From contig NC_073355.2 of the NCBI RefSeq assembly GCF_027580225.2, positions 20,767,501 to 20,831,500 of the forward strand: a DNA stretch of 64,000 bases. Direction: 5' to 3'. The notes beneath the pieces were generated by a model, which was not told where the DNA came from, searched no databases, and saw nothing but the letters and a program-made list of their open reading frames with translations. A program made the translations under genes and the position numbers. Shown here piece by piece: positions 1 through 14,300 of this stretch. Within the stretch, counting starts at the first letter, position 1, and every line of letters starts with the position of its first letter. This DNA is from Misgurnus anguillicaudatus (lineage: Eukaryota > Chordata > Actinopteri > Cypriniformes > Cobitidae).

Positions 1-461
1 AATTAAGGGGATGTTTGCATATTATTGGTCATCTCGTTATTGAAGTAATACATTTCCTAATGTATTGTAAAGTAAAATATAATAGGAAATCCAATATTAA
101 TAAAATATATGATTTATAACATGATCTAATGTTACAGATAGCTCATGAAATGGCCCATTGCTGGTTTTGAGTCAGCTGAGCTCAGCATAGTGTATTTCAT
201 TTGCTTATCAAACAGGGTGTGTTTAAGCATTCATATTGTTTTAAGAGTTGACATTATGTAATGCTTGTAACTTGCACAGATTTGTTTAAGTGTCTGTCAC
301 AATACCTGTAGTGCAGGAGAGGCTTGTTAAAGCAGATTTGGCCTGAAGTACCCGCAACTTTTCTTAACCTTCATGTCTTTCATGTTGGGATCCACTAAGA
401 GCGTGTGTGGAGCTGACTGTTTACTTTAATCTCTGACACTTTCATTAACTTTATTTTACAG

Positions 462-3400
462 AGTAACGGACAATGAAAATCAGGACGACTCACAAAGTAA
501 GTGCTCAATCTAAAAAGTTATCTTCATTGTAATTTAAAAACGGGTGCATGATGTTTGAAAGCCAATGTTGACATTTGAAATCACCTAAACAAACATGCCC
601 CTACCCCAATAGAATCTAGACCTTCTTTTGATAGACCCGCCCCACACATACGCAACCCAGGCTACGAATGTCGGTTAGTAGACACGCCCCTTACTGCTGA
701 TTGGCTACAAGTGTGTTTTGGTAGTCGGCCCGACTCCCTTTTCCTGAGTGTTTTTCAAAAATCACGCACCCCGCCTTTAAAAGGTGCATTGTGTAACTTT
801 CAGAAGGAGACTGCAATTCACAATGTCACCACTAGATGCAGCTATAAATCTACACACTGTAGCTATTGCACAGATGTTTTTGTGAGGTTTAGATAAACAA
901 TATATTTAGCTCAGTATAAAACCAATAGAAAGGCCTCACCATGATGTGTGTGTGTGTGTGTATGCTTGTTTAAGGTCAGTTATAAATCTGCCATCTGAGT
1001 GCAGTACACCAGGTGAAGAATATATCTGCCAGGCTATTTGTGCATTTGGCCAAATACAGAGCGATGGGTTTGTGAGTGTGTGTGTGAGAGAGATATGCCT
1101 GTTAGTCATTTAGTGATCTCACACATAAAACTTCATTATGATCTAAGGTGAATAAAACGTGTGTTTACATGTGTGGACGTGTATGTGTGTAAGTGCGTAT
1201 TGTAAATCAGCAAAAATCAGCTTTGCACACAGTTCATATTTTGTCACATCACAGTTGATGCAATATGTATTTCTTTATATTTATTCATTGGCTCTAAAGC
1301 ATCTTTACGTGTTGAGCTTTTCTCTGTTTAAGTTTGTGCTTCCTGAATTTTTTGCAGTGGATGTAAAGACGGATGACAGAGCCAAGATGAGTGTAGCTGC
1401 CAAGATGTCTCTGTTTAAAGTAGGTGAAAGAAGACCCCGCAATATCTATTTAGCAACTGCTGCAGCCCGACCAGATAAAAGCTTATTGCCATTGATGGGA
1501 TGGAAAAGACCCTCAAAAAGCTCTTTCTACACGCTCGAATATATACAAACCCCAATGAGGACTTAAAAATAAAATATAACAATATGCTGTATACAGTATC
1601 TATAACCATTACCAACATGATCTCAGGGAAAGTCTTGTTATAGTCACGCAAAATTTTATACATTTATTTGTGTCTAAGGCACGAAATTCAGCTTTTTTCG
1701 TGCCTTGAGCACAAATGTCTTTTTCGTGACACTTGCACAAATCTCTATAAACAGTTTTTCGTGTCCGTGGCACGACTTTCTTTTTCGTGTCATTTTATGT
1801 CTTGTTTATGTATTGATTTTTTCCCCTATTTTTAAATCATTGTTGCTTGGGGTTGGGGTTAGATTTGGATGTACTTTTATGTATTGATTTCTACATGTTT
1901 TTCTTCCGCTGTTCTCACTTGGAGTTGGGGTTAGAGTTGGGGTTTGGATGTCTAAAAATGTAACAGAAAGTGATTCTAACCCCAACCCCAAACTAAAATG
2001 GTAAGAAAATAGGAAACAACGAGAAAACAATAGATAAAATGAAACGAAAAAGAAAGTTGTGCCACGGACAGGAAAAACTATTTTTAGAAATTCGTGCAAG
2101 TGTCACGAAAAAGACATTCGTGGCACGAAAAAGCAGAATTTTGTGCCATAGACACAAATAAATTAATACAATGTGATCGGCGTGAGATCAGTCTGTCATT
2201 ACCGTATAAACTACCTTTATGGCACTTTTAGATTAAGGGAATCTTCATTAAAGGGATATTTCACCCAAAATGTATATTCTGTCATAATTTTCCCATTATA
2301 ATGTTGTTTCCTCAAAGGAAACCCTCATGAAATTGAAGATTGAAAATTGTAGCAATAGCCAAAAATACATTGTATGGGTCAAAATTATTATTTATGCCAA
2401 AAAAATCACATTTTTGTTAGTGGATGCAGTTGCTAAGGACTTTCTTTTATACAACTTTAAAGTTGATTTTCTCAATATTTTTATTTTTTTGCACCCTCAG
2501 ATTCCAGATTTTCAAATCGTTGTATCTCAGCCAAATATGGTCATATATCCTAACAAACAATACGTCAATGAAAAGCTTAACTTTCAGATACTTTCAATTT
2601 AAAAGATTGACCCTTATGACTGGTTTTGTGGTCCAGGGTCACATGTGTGAACATGCATTGAGGCATGATTTAAATGTGCTTTATGTAATTATTTGATTAC
2701 AACATCTCTCTTCTTGTCTGCTTCTTTGGTTTGTCTGTTATTGGGTTGTAGTTAGTAATAAGACACCCAGAGTGTTTGGTTACAACATGACCCACAGTGT
2801 TTCATTTGTTACTATGACTTCCTTACCCAGGCTGCCCTGGACAGGTGCTGTTTAATTCATATACCCGATGACCCATTTAACCAGAGATAGCATTAATATT
2901 AGCATTCAGACTGTTTTGGCAGAAAAAGTGGGGCAAAAAAGTGATTAAACCCCATATTCTTTAATGTTAAAAACACGGTGCACTCTGAACAATTTGGGAG
3001 GCCTTGGAAAATGTGCAAAGAATGTTGTAAAAATAATGTCGTTATTGTTTATCCCATTGACTGACAATTGGACAATTTCAAAAACAACACAGTTTTATCA
3101 AAAACAAATACACTTTTTGTTGAAATGCCTAATGGACGCTATTGGTTGCTACTTTTAATTTTGTTATTTAATACTTTCTGTTTATTTAGGAGTTGGAGAA
3201 GACAGCTTCACCTGATGCCTCGTCCTTCCTCAAACCCCGCTCCAGTTTCCATGAGCGCAGAGTTCGCCGTGGCAATGATACCCGGGCACTAACTCAGCCA
3301 ATCACCTTTGAGGAAACAACGATAGCAGCGAGGTGGGTGGGCCATTCATTTAATAAAAGACTGCAGTCATTTAGTAAAAATAGTTTACCCAAAAATTACA

Positions 3401-5352
3401 GTGTCATGTTATCTGACTTAACTTCTATCCACCTCCAGTCCTCAGTCAGGTGAGTCCCAGCCTCTGCAGACCGAGCCTGAGGTGGAAGATGATGCCAGCT
3501 GTAAACTGTCTATGAGTGAGAAACTGGCTCTTTTCAACAAACTGTCTCAGCCCATACTGAGTGCTACGGGGAATCCAATAGGAGATAGCGGCCCTCAAGA
3601 GCCCAATGAGAGACGGAGACAGAAAGGAGCACGTTACCGCACACAGCCCATCACTATAGATGAGGTCAATTTGGTAGGTGTATTCAGTATGCATGTACAA
3701 ACAGATGCGCCACATATGTAAGATTCTCGGATCTTTTAACAGAAGAAATATCTAAGATACAGGAGATTTTATAAAAAGACTTTGAAGGATTAGTCAATTT
3801 TCTTAAAAAAATGCAGATAATTTACTCACCACCATGTCATCCAAAATGTTGATGTCTTTCTTTGTTCAGTCGAGAAGAAATTATGTTTTTTGAGGAAAAC
3901 ATTACAGGATTTTTCTCATTTTAATGGACTTTAATGGACCCCAACATTTTAATGGAGTTTAAAATTGCAGTTTCAAAGGACTCTAAATGATCCCAAATAA
4001 GGCATAAGGGTCTTATCTAGTGAAACGATTGTCAATTTTGATAAGAAAAAAAAATATGCACCTTTAATCCACAACTTCTCGTCTTCCTCCAACTGCGTGA
4101 CGTGCCAGCGCGACCTCACGTAATTGCTTAATGACGTTGAAAGGTCACATGTTACATATATGAAACACACATTTGCGGACCATTTTAAACAATAAACTGA
4201 CACAAAGACCTTAATCAGTATCATTTGACATACAACAAAGTCGGAATGGTCCTCTTTCTCCACACTTGTAAAAACTGAGGTGTAGTTTCGCATACGTCAT
4301 CCGTGACCTCTTGATGTGATGACGTATTACGTGAGGTCACGCTGGCGCGTCACACAATCGGAGGAATACGAGAAGTTGTGGCCCAAAAGTGCATATTTTT
4401 ATCTTTATTGCCAAAAATGACAATCGTTTCGCTAGATAAGACCCTTATGCCTCGTTTGAAATCGTTTAGATTCCTTTGAAACTGCAATTTGAAACTGCAT
4501 TAAAACTGTTAAGTATTGGGGTCCATTAAAGTCCATTAAACTGAGACAATTCCTGGAAAGTTCAAAAAACAATTTCTTCTCGACTGAACAAAGAAAGACA
4601 TCAACATTTTGGATGACATGGTGGTGAGTAAATTATCTGGATTTTTGTTTTTAAGAAATTGGACTAATCCTTTAAACTTATTGATATCTTGTAGAAATAA
4701 TTGAGAAAATATAAAGAGAGAATTCATTTATTATTTTTCTTATGTGTAGCTATTATTTGGCTCTTTCAGAGATGTTAATACGTTAACTCTTTCTCACACT
4801 GTAGCTTCAGAAGGGGCCCATTCAGCTTCCTCATCTTCATCTCACGCCTCATCTGTCTGACCGACAGCAGTCTCTATCCATCAATCTGAAGCCCAGTGAA
4901 GTGCGTCTAAACTCTTCACAGGAGCAAGTATCCTCCTGTGAACTTACTAGTGCACCCAGTCAGAAGCCTACAGACGATGGTAGCTCCCATAATGCATTGC
5001 AGCGAGGCACTCAGATCAAAGGCATTCTGAAAAAGAGCTCATCAGAGGGAGCGGTATGGAGGAGAGAAACTAGAGACAGAGACGACCTAAATGGAGATGG
5101 TCAGGGGCAGAATGGGGGAGAGAGGAGAGAGATGAATGAGGAGAAGCGTACCAGCGTGTCACCAGTGAATCCATCTGTTTCTCTGCTCTCTGCTGCTCCC
5201 TGGAGACAGAGGGCAAGAAAGGACCCTAATGGTTCCTCTGTCAGAACACGAAGATCTGCACCAAAGCCTAAGGAACGTCTGTCTCTATCAGAGGAGATGC
5301 CGGTCCATACCCAGATCACGGAGCATAGTGGTGCATCACCGATTAGTGACAG
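462..5352 (+). CDS. svil: Supervillin N-terminal disordered region (exons 1-5)
   Basis: Five exons encode about 341 residues rich in Ser, Arg, Lys, Glu and Gln with no folded-domain look. Two related segments, [16 protein letters not shown] (exon 3) and [12 protein letters not shown] (exon 4), are the repeated TQPIT motif seen in supervillin; [13 protein letters not shown] (exon 2) and [12 protein letters not shown] (exon 4) are a second repeated motif. Exon 5 (548 nt) continues [11 protein letters not shown] and [16 protein letters not shown] and then becomes low-complexity. In the family this half carries the myosin-II, F-actin and signalling-partner sites. It is shorter than in mammalian supervillin, but the 5' end is missing so the length cannot be compared. 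Confidence 0.85.
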
Positions 5353-8300
5353 GTTCTATGTTTTTTCTTGCTTTAGTTTGATTGCTTTAGTAGTGATTTG
5401 TTAGTCAACCACCTGGTTATGTTTTGTAAGAATGATAAAATAACAAGTGAAAAATCTTTGTCACAGGCTGACAGACTCAAGAGAAACGAAGGAAGAAGAG
5501 GAGATGCAAGGTGATGGGGCAAAGTGCAATATGACTGTAAACACTGAACCACAGGTGTGCATATGTTTTGAAGAAAATTAAAGCAATAGTTTTTTTCTCA
5601 GTCTCATATTGTTTCCATCCCATATGACCCTTATGTTACTTTTCCTCTTTTCTCTACACTGCCCCCTTGTAGGATGAGGCTGTCAGTACAGTTGAGTCTA
5701 CACTACAAACTCAATGCTGGGTAAGTGGCTTGTTTGTGTAATATAGGTTTGTGTGGGTTTCACACAGGTTACTCAGTTACACATTGTTTTTTATGTTAAA
5801 AAGATATTTTATAAGTCCATATATAGAGTTTAAAAAAGTCTAGTATAGACCACATAATATTTACAGTGTCACTGCGTTCATTTTATATGTTCACCAGCTT
5901 GTCCTTTCCTCTTTTATTCTCTCTTCAGGAGCCTGTTTTCTCTTCTGTATACTCTCGCTGTAACTCCACACCTCAATATGTGATGTGTTTCAATGAGGTG
6001 AGCATTTCAATGTTCAGTCCACATCATGCATTTATTATTTATTATCAGACTAAATGCGTCTGTTAAAGGGATAGTTCACCCCAAAATGAAAAAAAAAAAC
6101 ATTTTTTACTCACCTTTAATTTGTAACAAAGCTGTAAAAATGTATTTGTTTTGCTATTTACAAAGGAAGATATTTGTAATCAAGCAGGAAACATGAGCAT
6201 CATTGACTTCCATAGTAGGAAAGAAAAATACTATGGAAGGCAATGGTGCTCAAAAAAGTTTTGGTTACAAACATTGCTCAAAATATCTTTCTTTGTGTTT
6301 GTGAAATGTATACAGGTTTGTAACAACATGAGAATGAGTAAATGATGACAGAATTTTTATTTTTAGGTGGACTATCCCTTTAATATCCCTTTAATGCTTT
6401 AAGCTGTTTTTTAAGAGACAGTAGTTGAACATATATGGAAGGTAATTTCAACCAATTTTAAATTAATTAATTAATTAAATGATAAAATAAAACATAAAAT
6501 TGCAAAATATGACCCAAATTTAAATAAATAAATAAATAAATGATAAAATGAAAATGAAAATATTAAATTATTTCATTTTCAAGTTGATAGAATTGAAGAA
6601 TAAAATGCAATTGATGATTTGACATTTCATTTTCAATACAATCTCAAGGCAAGACTGGCAATTTTAAAATTACAAGGGAAACTTGAAAATAGATTTCTGT
6701 AAATAATTTTTTTAAAAGGCTTTTTATTCATGCCCAAACAATAATAGTGACAAAATTAAAATGTATAGTTTTTTTTCCCGAAAATGAAATAGTTTAATTT
6801 GTTTTAATTTTTATTTTAGCATTTAATTTTCAGTTTTGGGACATATTTTGCGATTTTATTTTTTATTTTATCATTTAATTAATTAATTAATTTAAAATTT
6901 AATCATCTAATTAATTAATTTAAAATTGGCTTAAATTACCTTCCATAGTACCACACACATTTAATATTTTTGGGTGTGTGACATGGCTTTATTTATTTAT
7001 AACCAATACTAGATCAGTGGTTCTCAAACTTTTTCAGCGTGCGGCCCCCCCTTGTGTACAGTGCATTTCTTCGCGGCCCCCCCCAAAGACAAATTTGTGC
7101 TATAATGTAACATTTTTATAAAAAAAACATATAAAATGATTCAAAGTATTGCTGTTGGTTAGTAGCCTTATATTTTTTTGGTTTAATTACACAGAATTCA
7201 TGAAAAATTAATGTATTTTATAAAATCTCATAAAACTGGGGCCCCCAGTTTGAGAACCACTGAACTAGATTATGATTTGTTTGAGTAAAAGCATTTTTTT
7301 TAATTAATATTCATAACACATTTACACAGTCTGTTACTTTCTCTTATACTCTCTTTGCTTTCTTTAGAGGAGTCTTTCTTATGAAGCCCAAGAGGTTTTA
7401 TCTCCCTCTCAATCCCAACCACAAGCTACGGGGAGAGTCAAGGTATCCTTAACCTACAATTTAGAAAAACATAATTTCCCAAATTTTCAAAAGAAGCCAA
7501 AGCATTAAACCATGCATGTCAGCTTTGCCAACATACAATTGATTTTAAGAAAAAGCAAAATCATAAAACTGATTCCACTTTACATTCACAAACGAATCTG
7601 CAAACACAGAATGAGTGTAAATGTCTGTGTTGTTATACTGAACATCAGCACTCCTGCAACATGTATCAAATGTAGACCAAGTTTTGTTTATCTTTTTATT
7701 TCAGGCAAGCTGTGAGGAAGAAGACTCTCCCAAACATGACCTTACAGAGACACAAACCATTTTCCCACATGAGTTCAGAGAAAGCCTGCAGTGTAGCTCT
7801 GATATGACTAAAGAGATCATGACCTCTGAACCCTCTTCACTGCCAGCATGTCAGACCAGTGGAGGAGACACAGAGCCCGAAACCAGCTCTTTCTATCAAA
7901 CAAACACTCAAATGTGTGTGTGACTACATTTATGACTTTTTTAGTTTATATGTGCAATTCTATATACATTTGATGTTGTCTGTGTGTGCTTTTAGTTTGA
8001 GTTCAGCTGTCACTGAACACAGACGTTCAGTGCGGCCGTCCCGCAGGACCCAGGGTTCGAGGAATCCATTACGCGCTCTTGCAGCTCGGGAAGATATCCA
8101 ACAGGATTTCATGCAGCCTGAGGATGACCGGCAAACGGAGAATAATGGTGGTCAGTCAGTCAAATCTCCAATGAAATATTAAAAGAAAATATAGTAGAGT
8201 AGACTTACATTTTATTACTTTTCCCAGAAACTATGAAGAATTCAAACGGCACCACACCTGATGAGGTCACTTCCTGTGGAAAAGTGAGCAGACCTACAGT

Positions 8301-11300
8301 GCCATACAACAATCTCATGCTTATACAGGTTAAAGGTATTCATGTTTTTATTCATGTACAGAGAAAATGCTTCTTTTTTGTGATTTGCTCTGTAATCTAG
8401 CATAACAATTTGTATGAAAGTTGACATGGGGAAAAGAATTAAACACGATTTTCAGATTTACCAATATTGAGAATAACCCAAGTGTATGTTTCATGGTTAA
8501 AAGTAAGTAAATGTGATTTATATACCGTATGTGTGTCTGTGCTTTAAGGATGGAGGCACGTGCAGGTGCGTTTGGTGGAACCCGTGTCACGATCTCTTAA
8601 CAGTGGCGACTGTTTTCTGCTGGTCACACCTTCACATTGTTTTCTCTGGACTGGAAAATTCTGCAACACCATTGAGAGAGAGAAGGTAATGTCCGATTCG
8701 GAGATGGTGTGATTTCTGTTTGAACCAGGAAAAGTGTCTTATACTGTATATAAAAAGCCATGCAGTCAGGTCTATTCATTGCTTTATATAATGGTTTCAT
8801 TTACTGAAGTTAAAGATTTTCTTTGGTACTTGTTTTAATATTTGAAACACAAATGATATTTTATTGTGTGTATGTGACTCCAGGAGGACTAGCCGTGTGA
8901 AAGCTAATCTGAATTTTTATTGTTTTTTTGTCCGATAGTGATGGTTTTGGTTTCTGTTGCAGGCATCTGAAACGGCCTCTTGGGTTGTGTCCCAGAGGGA
9001 TTTGGGTTGCCAAGCGACAGGTATCATTCACCTGGATGAAGGTGTAAATACAGACAGTGTGCATGCAGAAGAGTTCTGGAAACTTCTCGGTGGACAGACC
9101 CAATATAAAGGCAAGAGAAGACAGAGCCCCCAGGCCACAATCTTTCCCATCATCATCATCATCATCATCATATACACTGTTGAAGTACAACCTTACGATG
9201 AATTTCTGTGCAGGTCCTGATGGTGCTGATGATGATGAACACTATGAAAAAGCCATATCAGAGTCAAACTGTATTTATAAACTGCAGGGAGACAGACTTA
9301 TACCTCATGAGCAGGCCTGGGCCTCTATACCACACCTCTCTCTATTGGACTCCTCTCAGGTAGTTATCTCAATCCATACAGTATTGTTGTTGAAAGCTTT
9401 GTCACACTTTGCAGTACAGTGTCCATGTTTTTAAAGTAAGTTTTGTAATTATAAAGGACTGATTTGTTAGTATACATGGTGAGCTGTGTATTGTTTTGGT
9501 TGTTAATGTGCATTATATACAGTAGAGAGCTGCAGGGATGACATGTTTTTGTAGGCCAACCTGTAAGTTAGTGTAGCTTTTCACACGTTCCCTCCACAAA
9601 ATGTGATTTAGATTATCTTACTGTAATAAAGCTCTGTGATCAGCAAAATGTTATGGTACACGTTTTATCCATCATGATAATCTTCACAAATGAACACAAC
9701 TTAAATGTGTACACATTAGGCCCATGTTTCTGTGATAGCATGTCCAAAATGCACCTATTTGGGTGGGAGCAAATAAGCGCTGTTTTCATGTGTGTAGTGT
9801 ACCTTTAAATGCAAATGAACTACAGCTCCTCAATCCTTTAACAACAGTCAGTGAGCGCTTTTGGTTAAAAATAGATCTGATTCCTGTGAATACAGTCTGA
9901 GAAAATAGTATCTTTAGCCACATTAGTGCTACAACGTGCTAACAAACACATTTAGAGAATCAAAACAGCACGTCTAATGGGACTGTTTTGGTTTAATGGG
10001 GATTAAAAATAAGAATCTTTATTCGTTTATTTATTGTAGGGTTGTTGTGTTCACACACTGCCAACACATATTTATAACACTTTGTAAAAGTGCATTTTGC
10101 ATAATAAATAGAATCACCAGAAATAAAAAACTAACATCAGGCCATTAACAAACTACACCAAGGTCACTTGATTTCAACGTTTTTACTACCAATCGTCTGA
10201 CAACTCTATCTGACTTAATTAAAATAAACAATACAAATTCCTTATTTCATGCATGATGTTGATAACTCATTGACAATGAATGTTATAACATGTAGCAACT
10301 TGTTAGTAACTACTTCTTTCAAGAGACGTAAAAATTCACAAGTTGAGGTATTTCTGGGGTGTTTTATGTCATAGAATAAAATGCATAAATATCTTGAGCT
10401 TGTGTTAACCACATATCTTATCTAAGGCGTTTAACCAAAACCCCATTTACATAACCCATTGACCGTACGTCATCCCTGCAGCTCTTAATTATAGCTTCGG
10501 TTAACATGTTTAAATGAACTGAACTGAACAAGTGTTGCATGGTTGTAGTACTGTTTTGCCCATCCCATGATAGCCCTCAGTAACCCCACTGGCCTTGTTT
10601 GAATGTTCCTGTCATCTACCACATTAGGATATGACAAACTGTACACTGATAAACTGCTTTGTTGTTTTCAGACTTTGTTGTTTGACTTCGGCAGTGAACT
10701 TTATCTGTGGCATGGTAAAGACGTTGGGCCGAGCGAGAGGAAACTGGCGCTGCAGCTCGCTCAGCAGGTCTGGGACGGAGCTTACGACTACAGTACCTGC
10801 AGGATCAATCCTCTGGATCCCTCTGGTGGAAATAACCTGATGTAGGCTCAAATGTTCATATATTAGATAGGAAACGATTACCTCTATGTACAAACTAACA
10901 TATCAAAAAATAAATTGTGCATGAATGAAATCGTGCATTGCTTATGCTATTGTGTGTCTTCGAAAAATTTGTAATGTTAAAGGTTTGTGCATGTGTTTAG
11001 GCAAGGCACTGGCAGGCCGGACTGGGCAATATTTGGACGTGTGTTTGACCAAAATGAGACGGTACTGTTCAAAGAGAAGTTTGAACAGATAAGGCCGAAT
11101 AAGAATAACTTTACACCTTCCATTCAAGAGGAAGTTCAGGTGAGAAACTCCAGACTTCTCTAAAGTGTTTGGTAAATTATAGCTCTTTTTGTACTTTTGT
11201 AATTTTATCACATTCTTATATTTTTCCTTTTCCACTGTTTTCTGTTCGTTTTGTAGACCCCCTTTCTTGAATCCCAACCAATGCTTGTTGAGCAGTGGTC

Positions 11301-14300
11301 ATGTGATGCCAAAGCTCTCTTTGGTGGAGCCGGTTTCTCAGAGCTGTCACAGATCGTTCTGGATGGGGTGGATGTACGAAGGGGGCGGGACCTTGTCACG
11401 CTAGCCAATGGTCAACAGGCAGAGTTACGTACCATAGCGATAAAAATATGGCTTATTTTAGATGGTGAAGAGCGTGAGGTGGACCCGGAGAGTTTTGGAC
11501 AGTTTCATGAAAACAACACGTATGCTATATGTTGGACGTACAGCCTCGCAGCTGTGGGTGAGTGTAAATATGTTTTAAAAAAAGTTATGATTTTTTTAAG
11601 TGTTTCGTTGGCTTTTCAATGGAAATGCTTTGATTACAGTGGATCATATCGCCGAAGACCAAGAAAAATCTGTGCTTTTCATCTGGAAGGGGCGGCACTC
11701 AGATATCAGTGGGCGGGAACTGTCATCAGTGCTGACCAAACAGTGTAGTCCTCAGGTGTTTGTAACAGAAGGGGAGGAGCCACCCTGTTTTCTGCAGCTG
11801 TTTCAGGGAGGAATGGTCGTTTACAGACAACATGGCAACAGGGATGTAGGTCTGTTGTTTGTGATATCTACTCTTTTGCTTTCCATTAAAAACAAGTTTA
11901 CATTTATTTTGGGATTTCTCTTGAAAACTATGAAGAACTATTGACATGCATATCTTTAAATTTTGCATCTGTCAAAATGTGTTTCAGGAGGCTGGCGTCT
12001 GTTCTGTGTAAGAGGTGATGTGCCAGTGGAGGGCAATCTGTTGGAGGTCGAACCCTTGTGCTCCAGCCTCAGGTCTCGTGGTTCTCTGATCATGCTGAAC
12101 AGCCAGGAGGGGGCGATTTACCTTTGGCATGGCTGTAAAGCCCACAGCAAAGCCCGTCAGGTGGCCAAGCAGACCGTCCAACGCCTCAAAGAAACGTAAG
12201 AATCACAAAAAATTTTGTTTGTGCAATGAGAACAATTTACATAAAACATGATGGATGATGAATGTTTATAGATATGCAGATGTGATGTCTTAATATGATT
12301 GATGTAATGAATAGGTGCCCACCTGAGTTAGGTGTGAGAACGGGCGGCTTTGTAAATGTCCAGGAAGTGGAGGAAGGAAAAGAGCCAGCAGAATTCTGGA
12401 ATGCGATTGGACCACAGGACAGGAAGTCATATGACTGCATGTTACAAGGTGTACACTTGTTACAGATTTTTCAAAACTTGATTTCTCTCTATGAGGCAGT
12501 AAACATGGGTCAATTGTTGGCAAATCAAACCGTTGGGTAAAATATAACTTTTATCTATGTTATTTTTTTAACCCAATGGTTGGGGGGTTTGTCTATATTT
12601 GAAACAACAATGCCTTGTGTGTTTTTTGGTGTCTGCTACCCTTATAATAACCAACTTAATAACAAACATGTCCTATGTCTTGTTTTCCATTTAGATCCTG
12701 GTAAATTTAACTTTACCCCCCGCCTTTTTCACCTAAGTGCCCACTCAGGAACGTTCAAAGGGGTGGAGCTAATAAGCCCCTCACATGTGAATGGTGTCAT
12801 TACAGCAATGCCCTTCCTCCAGGACAAGTTATATGATGTGCCACATCCAGGTGAGTTCACAAGTTAACACAACACCAAAACACACAAAGGGAACAATTTC
12901 ACATGTGACATGCAAAATGTAGATACTGTATGCATAACTTTGTAGATGCTTAAATATAAATTAAATATGCATTTCCTAAAACTTCTGTGGTGTTGCAACA
13001 CCTCTCACAGCTCTGTTTCTGCTGGATAACTTTCTGGAGGTGTATTTATGGCAAAATAGTGAACCCGGAGCCTCACAGCGCCCCCATTGGGACAAAGAGA
13101 AGAAGTGTGCCATGGAAACTGCCTTGCAATACTGCAAAGGTGAGAGTGTCACAGAGAAACACAGAAAAAACGTTCTATTCGTCCTGGGACTGCATTGTCT
13201 ATTAAGTGTGTATGTTTTGTACAGTAAGTGATTTTTTTGGTGTTTAGAGAGAAATCCCAGACGGCCTCCAATGGCGTACCTAATAGATGAAGGGGCGGAG
13301 CCTCTCACATTCACTAATATATTTCCTTCATGGGAGATGAGACCGACAAAGGAAGTGCAGGTCAGAGAACTTGAAATGTGACTCAGTCTGTGAGTCATTT
13401 CTAAATAAAATCATTCCACATAATGTAAAGAACATACTGTGACAATATATCCTTGATACCTTTAACTCTTTCCCCGCCAATGACGAGATTTTCCGGCTTT
13501 CCGCAATACCGCTATTATCCACCAGGTCCGCAACTTATACGACCCGGAAGTAGTGCCTCTCGTGTGAGAGAGAGAGAGAACTCTGTGTATGTTTTAAAGA
13601 TCGCTCTGCATCTGATCTCTATCAAAAGTCCTTCACAAAAATGGAATTATCTCTGCTTTTTGCTCAAAATTGGGTGTTTTTGAAGAAACCTACCCATGTT
13701 TGAGAGGTGATTACAAGAGAACTAATGAAGGTAGGATGAAACGTTTTTTTTTTTTTTGAAAGCAGAGGGTCTGTTCTTTCATCTGATATATTGTTTGTTT
13801 ATATATTTAAAGAAGAACATTTTCTAGAAGGCATTAAACTTTTGTGAAAATCATGAAAATGCTGCCGCTGGCTGGCAACTTTTTTTAAAAACGCTGGCGG
13901 GGAAAGAGTTAATATTTACTAAATAAGGTCATGCTAAAGATTTAAATTAAAGTGACCTTTAAAATCAAACTTTGATGCTTCTAATCTCAAATTTACATTG
14001 AAACTTGGTTACTTCAACCATAGATATGTATAAAGGCTAGATATCTCGCCCGCGCTGCTGGCCAATTAAGTGGAACATCTGCATTTTGGTGGCCATCTTA
14101 CCACATGACGCTCGCTCACTCGTAGCATTGAGTTTTAATGATGCAGGTACTTTTAAACGACTATAACTTGCTTAATTTTTTACAGATTTTCAAGCGGTTT
14201 GGTTTGTTATAAACGTCAAACTATGACACTGCATACTTATACTAAAAATAAATTCATGAAACATGTTAAAGCATCCAGAATTATAGCCACGTTAATAACA

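Noticed and set aside
1..461. Possible further supervillin exon at the left edge
   Set aside because: No splice-bounded open segment with family resemblance; treated as intron.
4901..5404. Stand-alone plus-strand ORF of 167 codons
   Set aside because: It is the interior of supervillin exon 5 read through into the intron, not a separate gene.
8861..9220. ORFs with poly-Asp or poly-Ile runs
   Set aside because: They translate an ATC/GAT repeat within the GC-AG intron and overlap real supervillin exons in the wrong frame.
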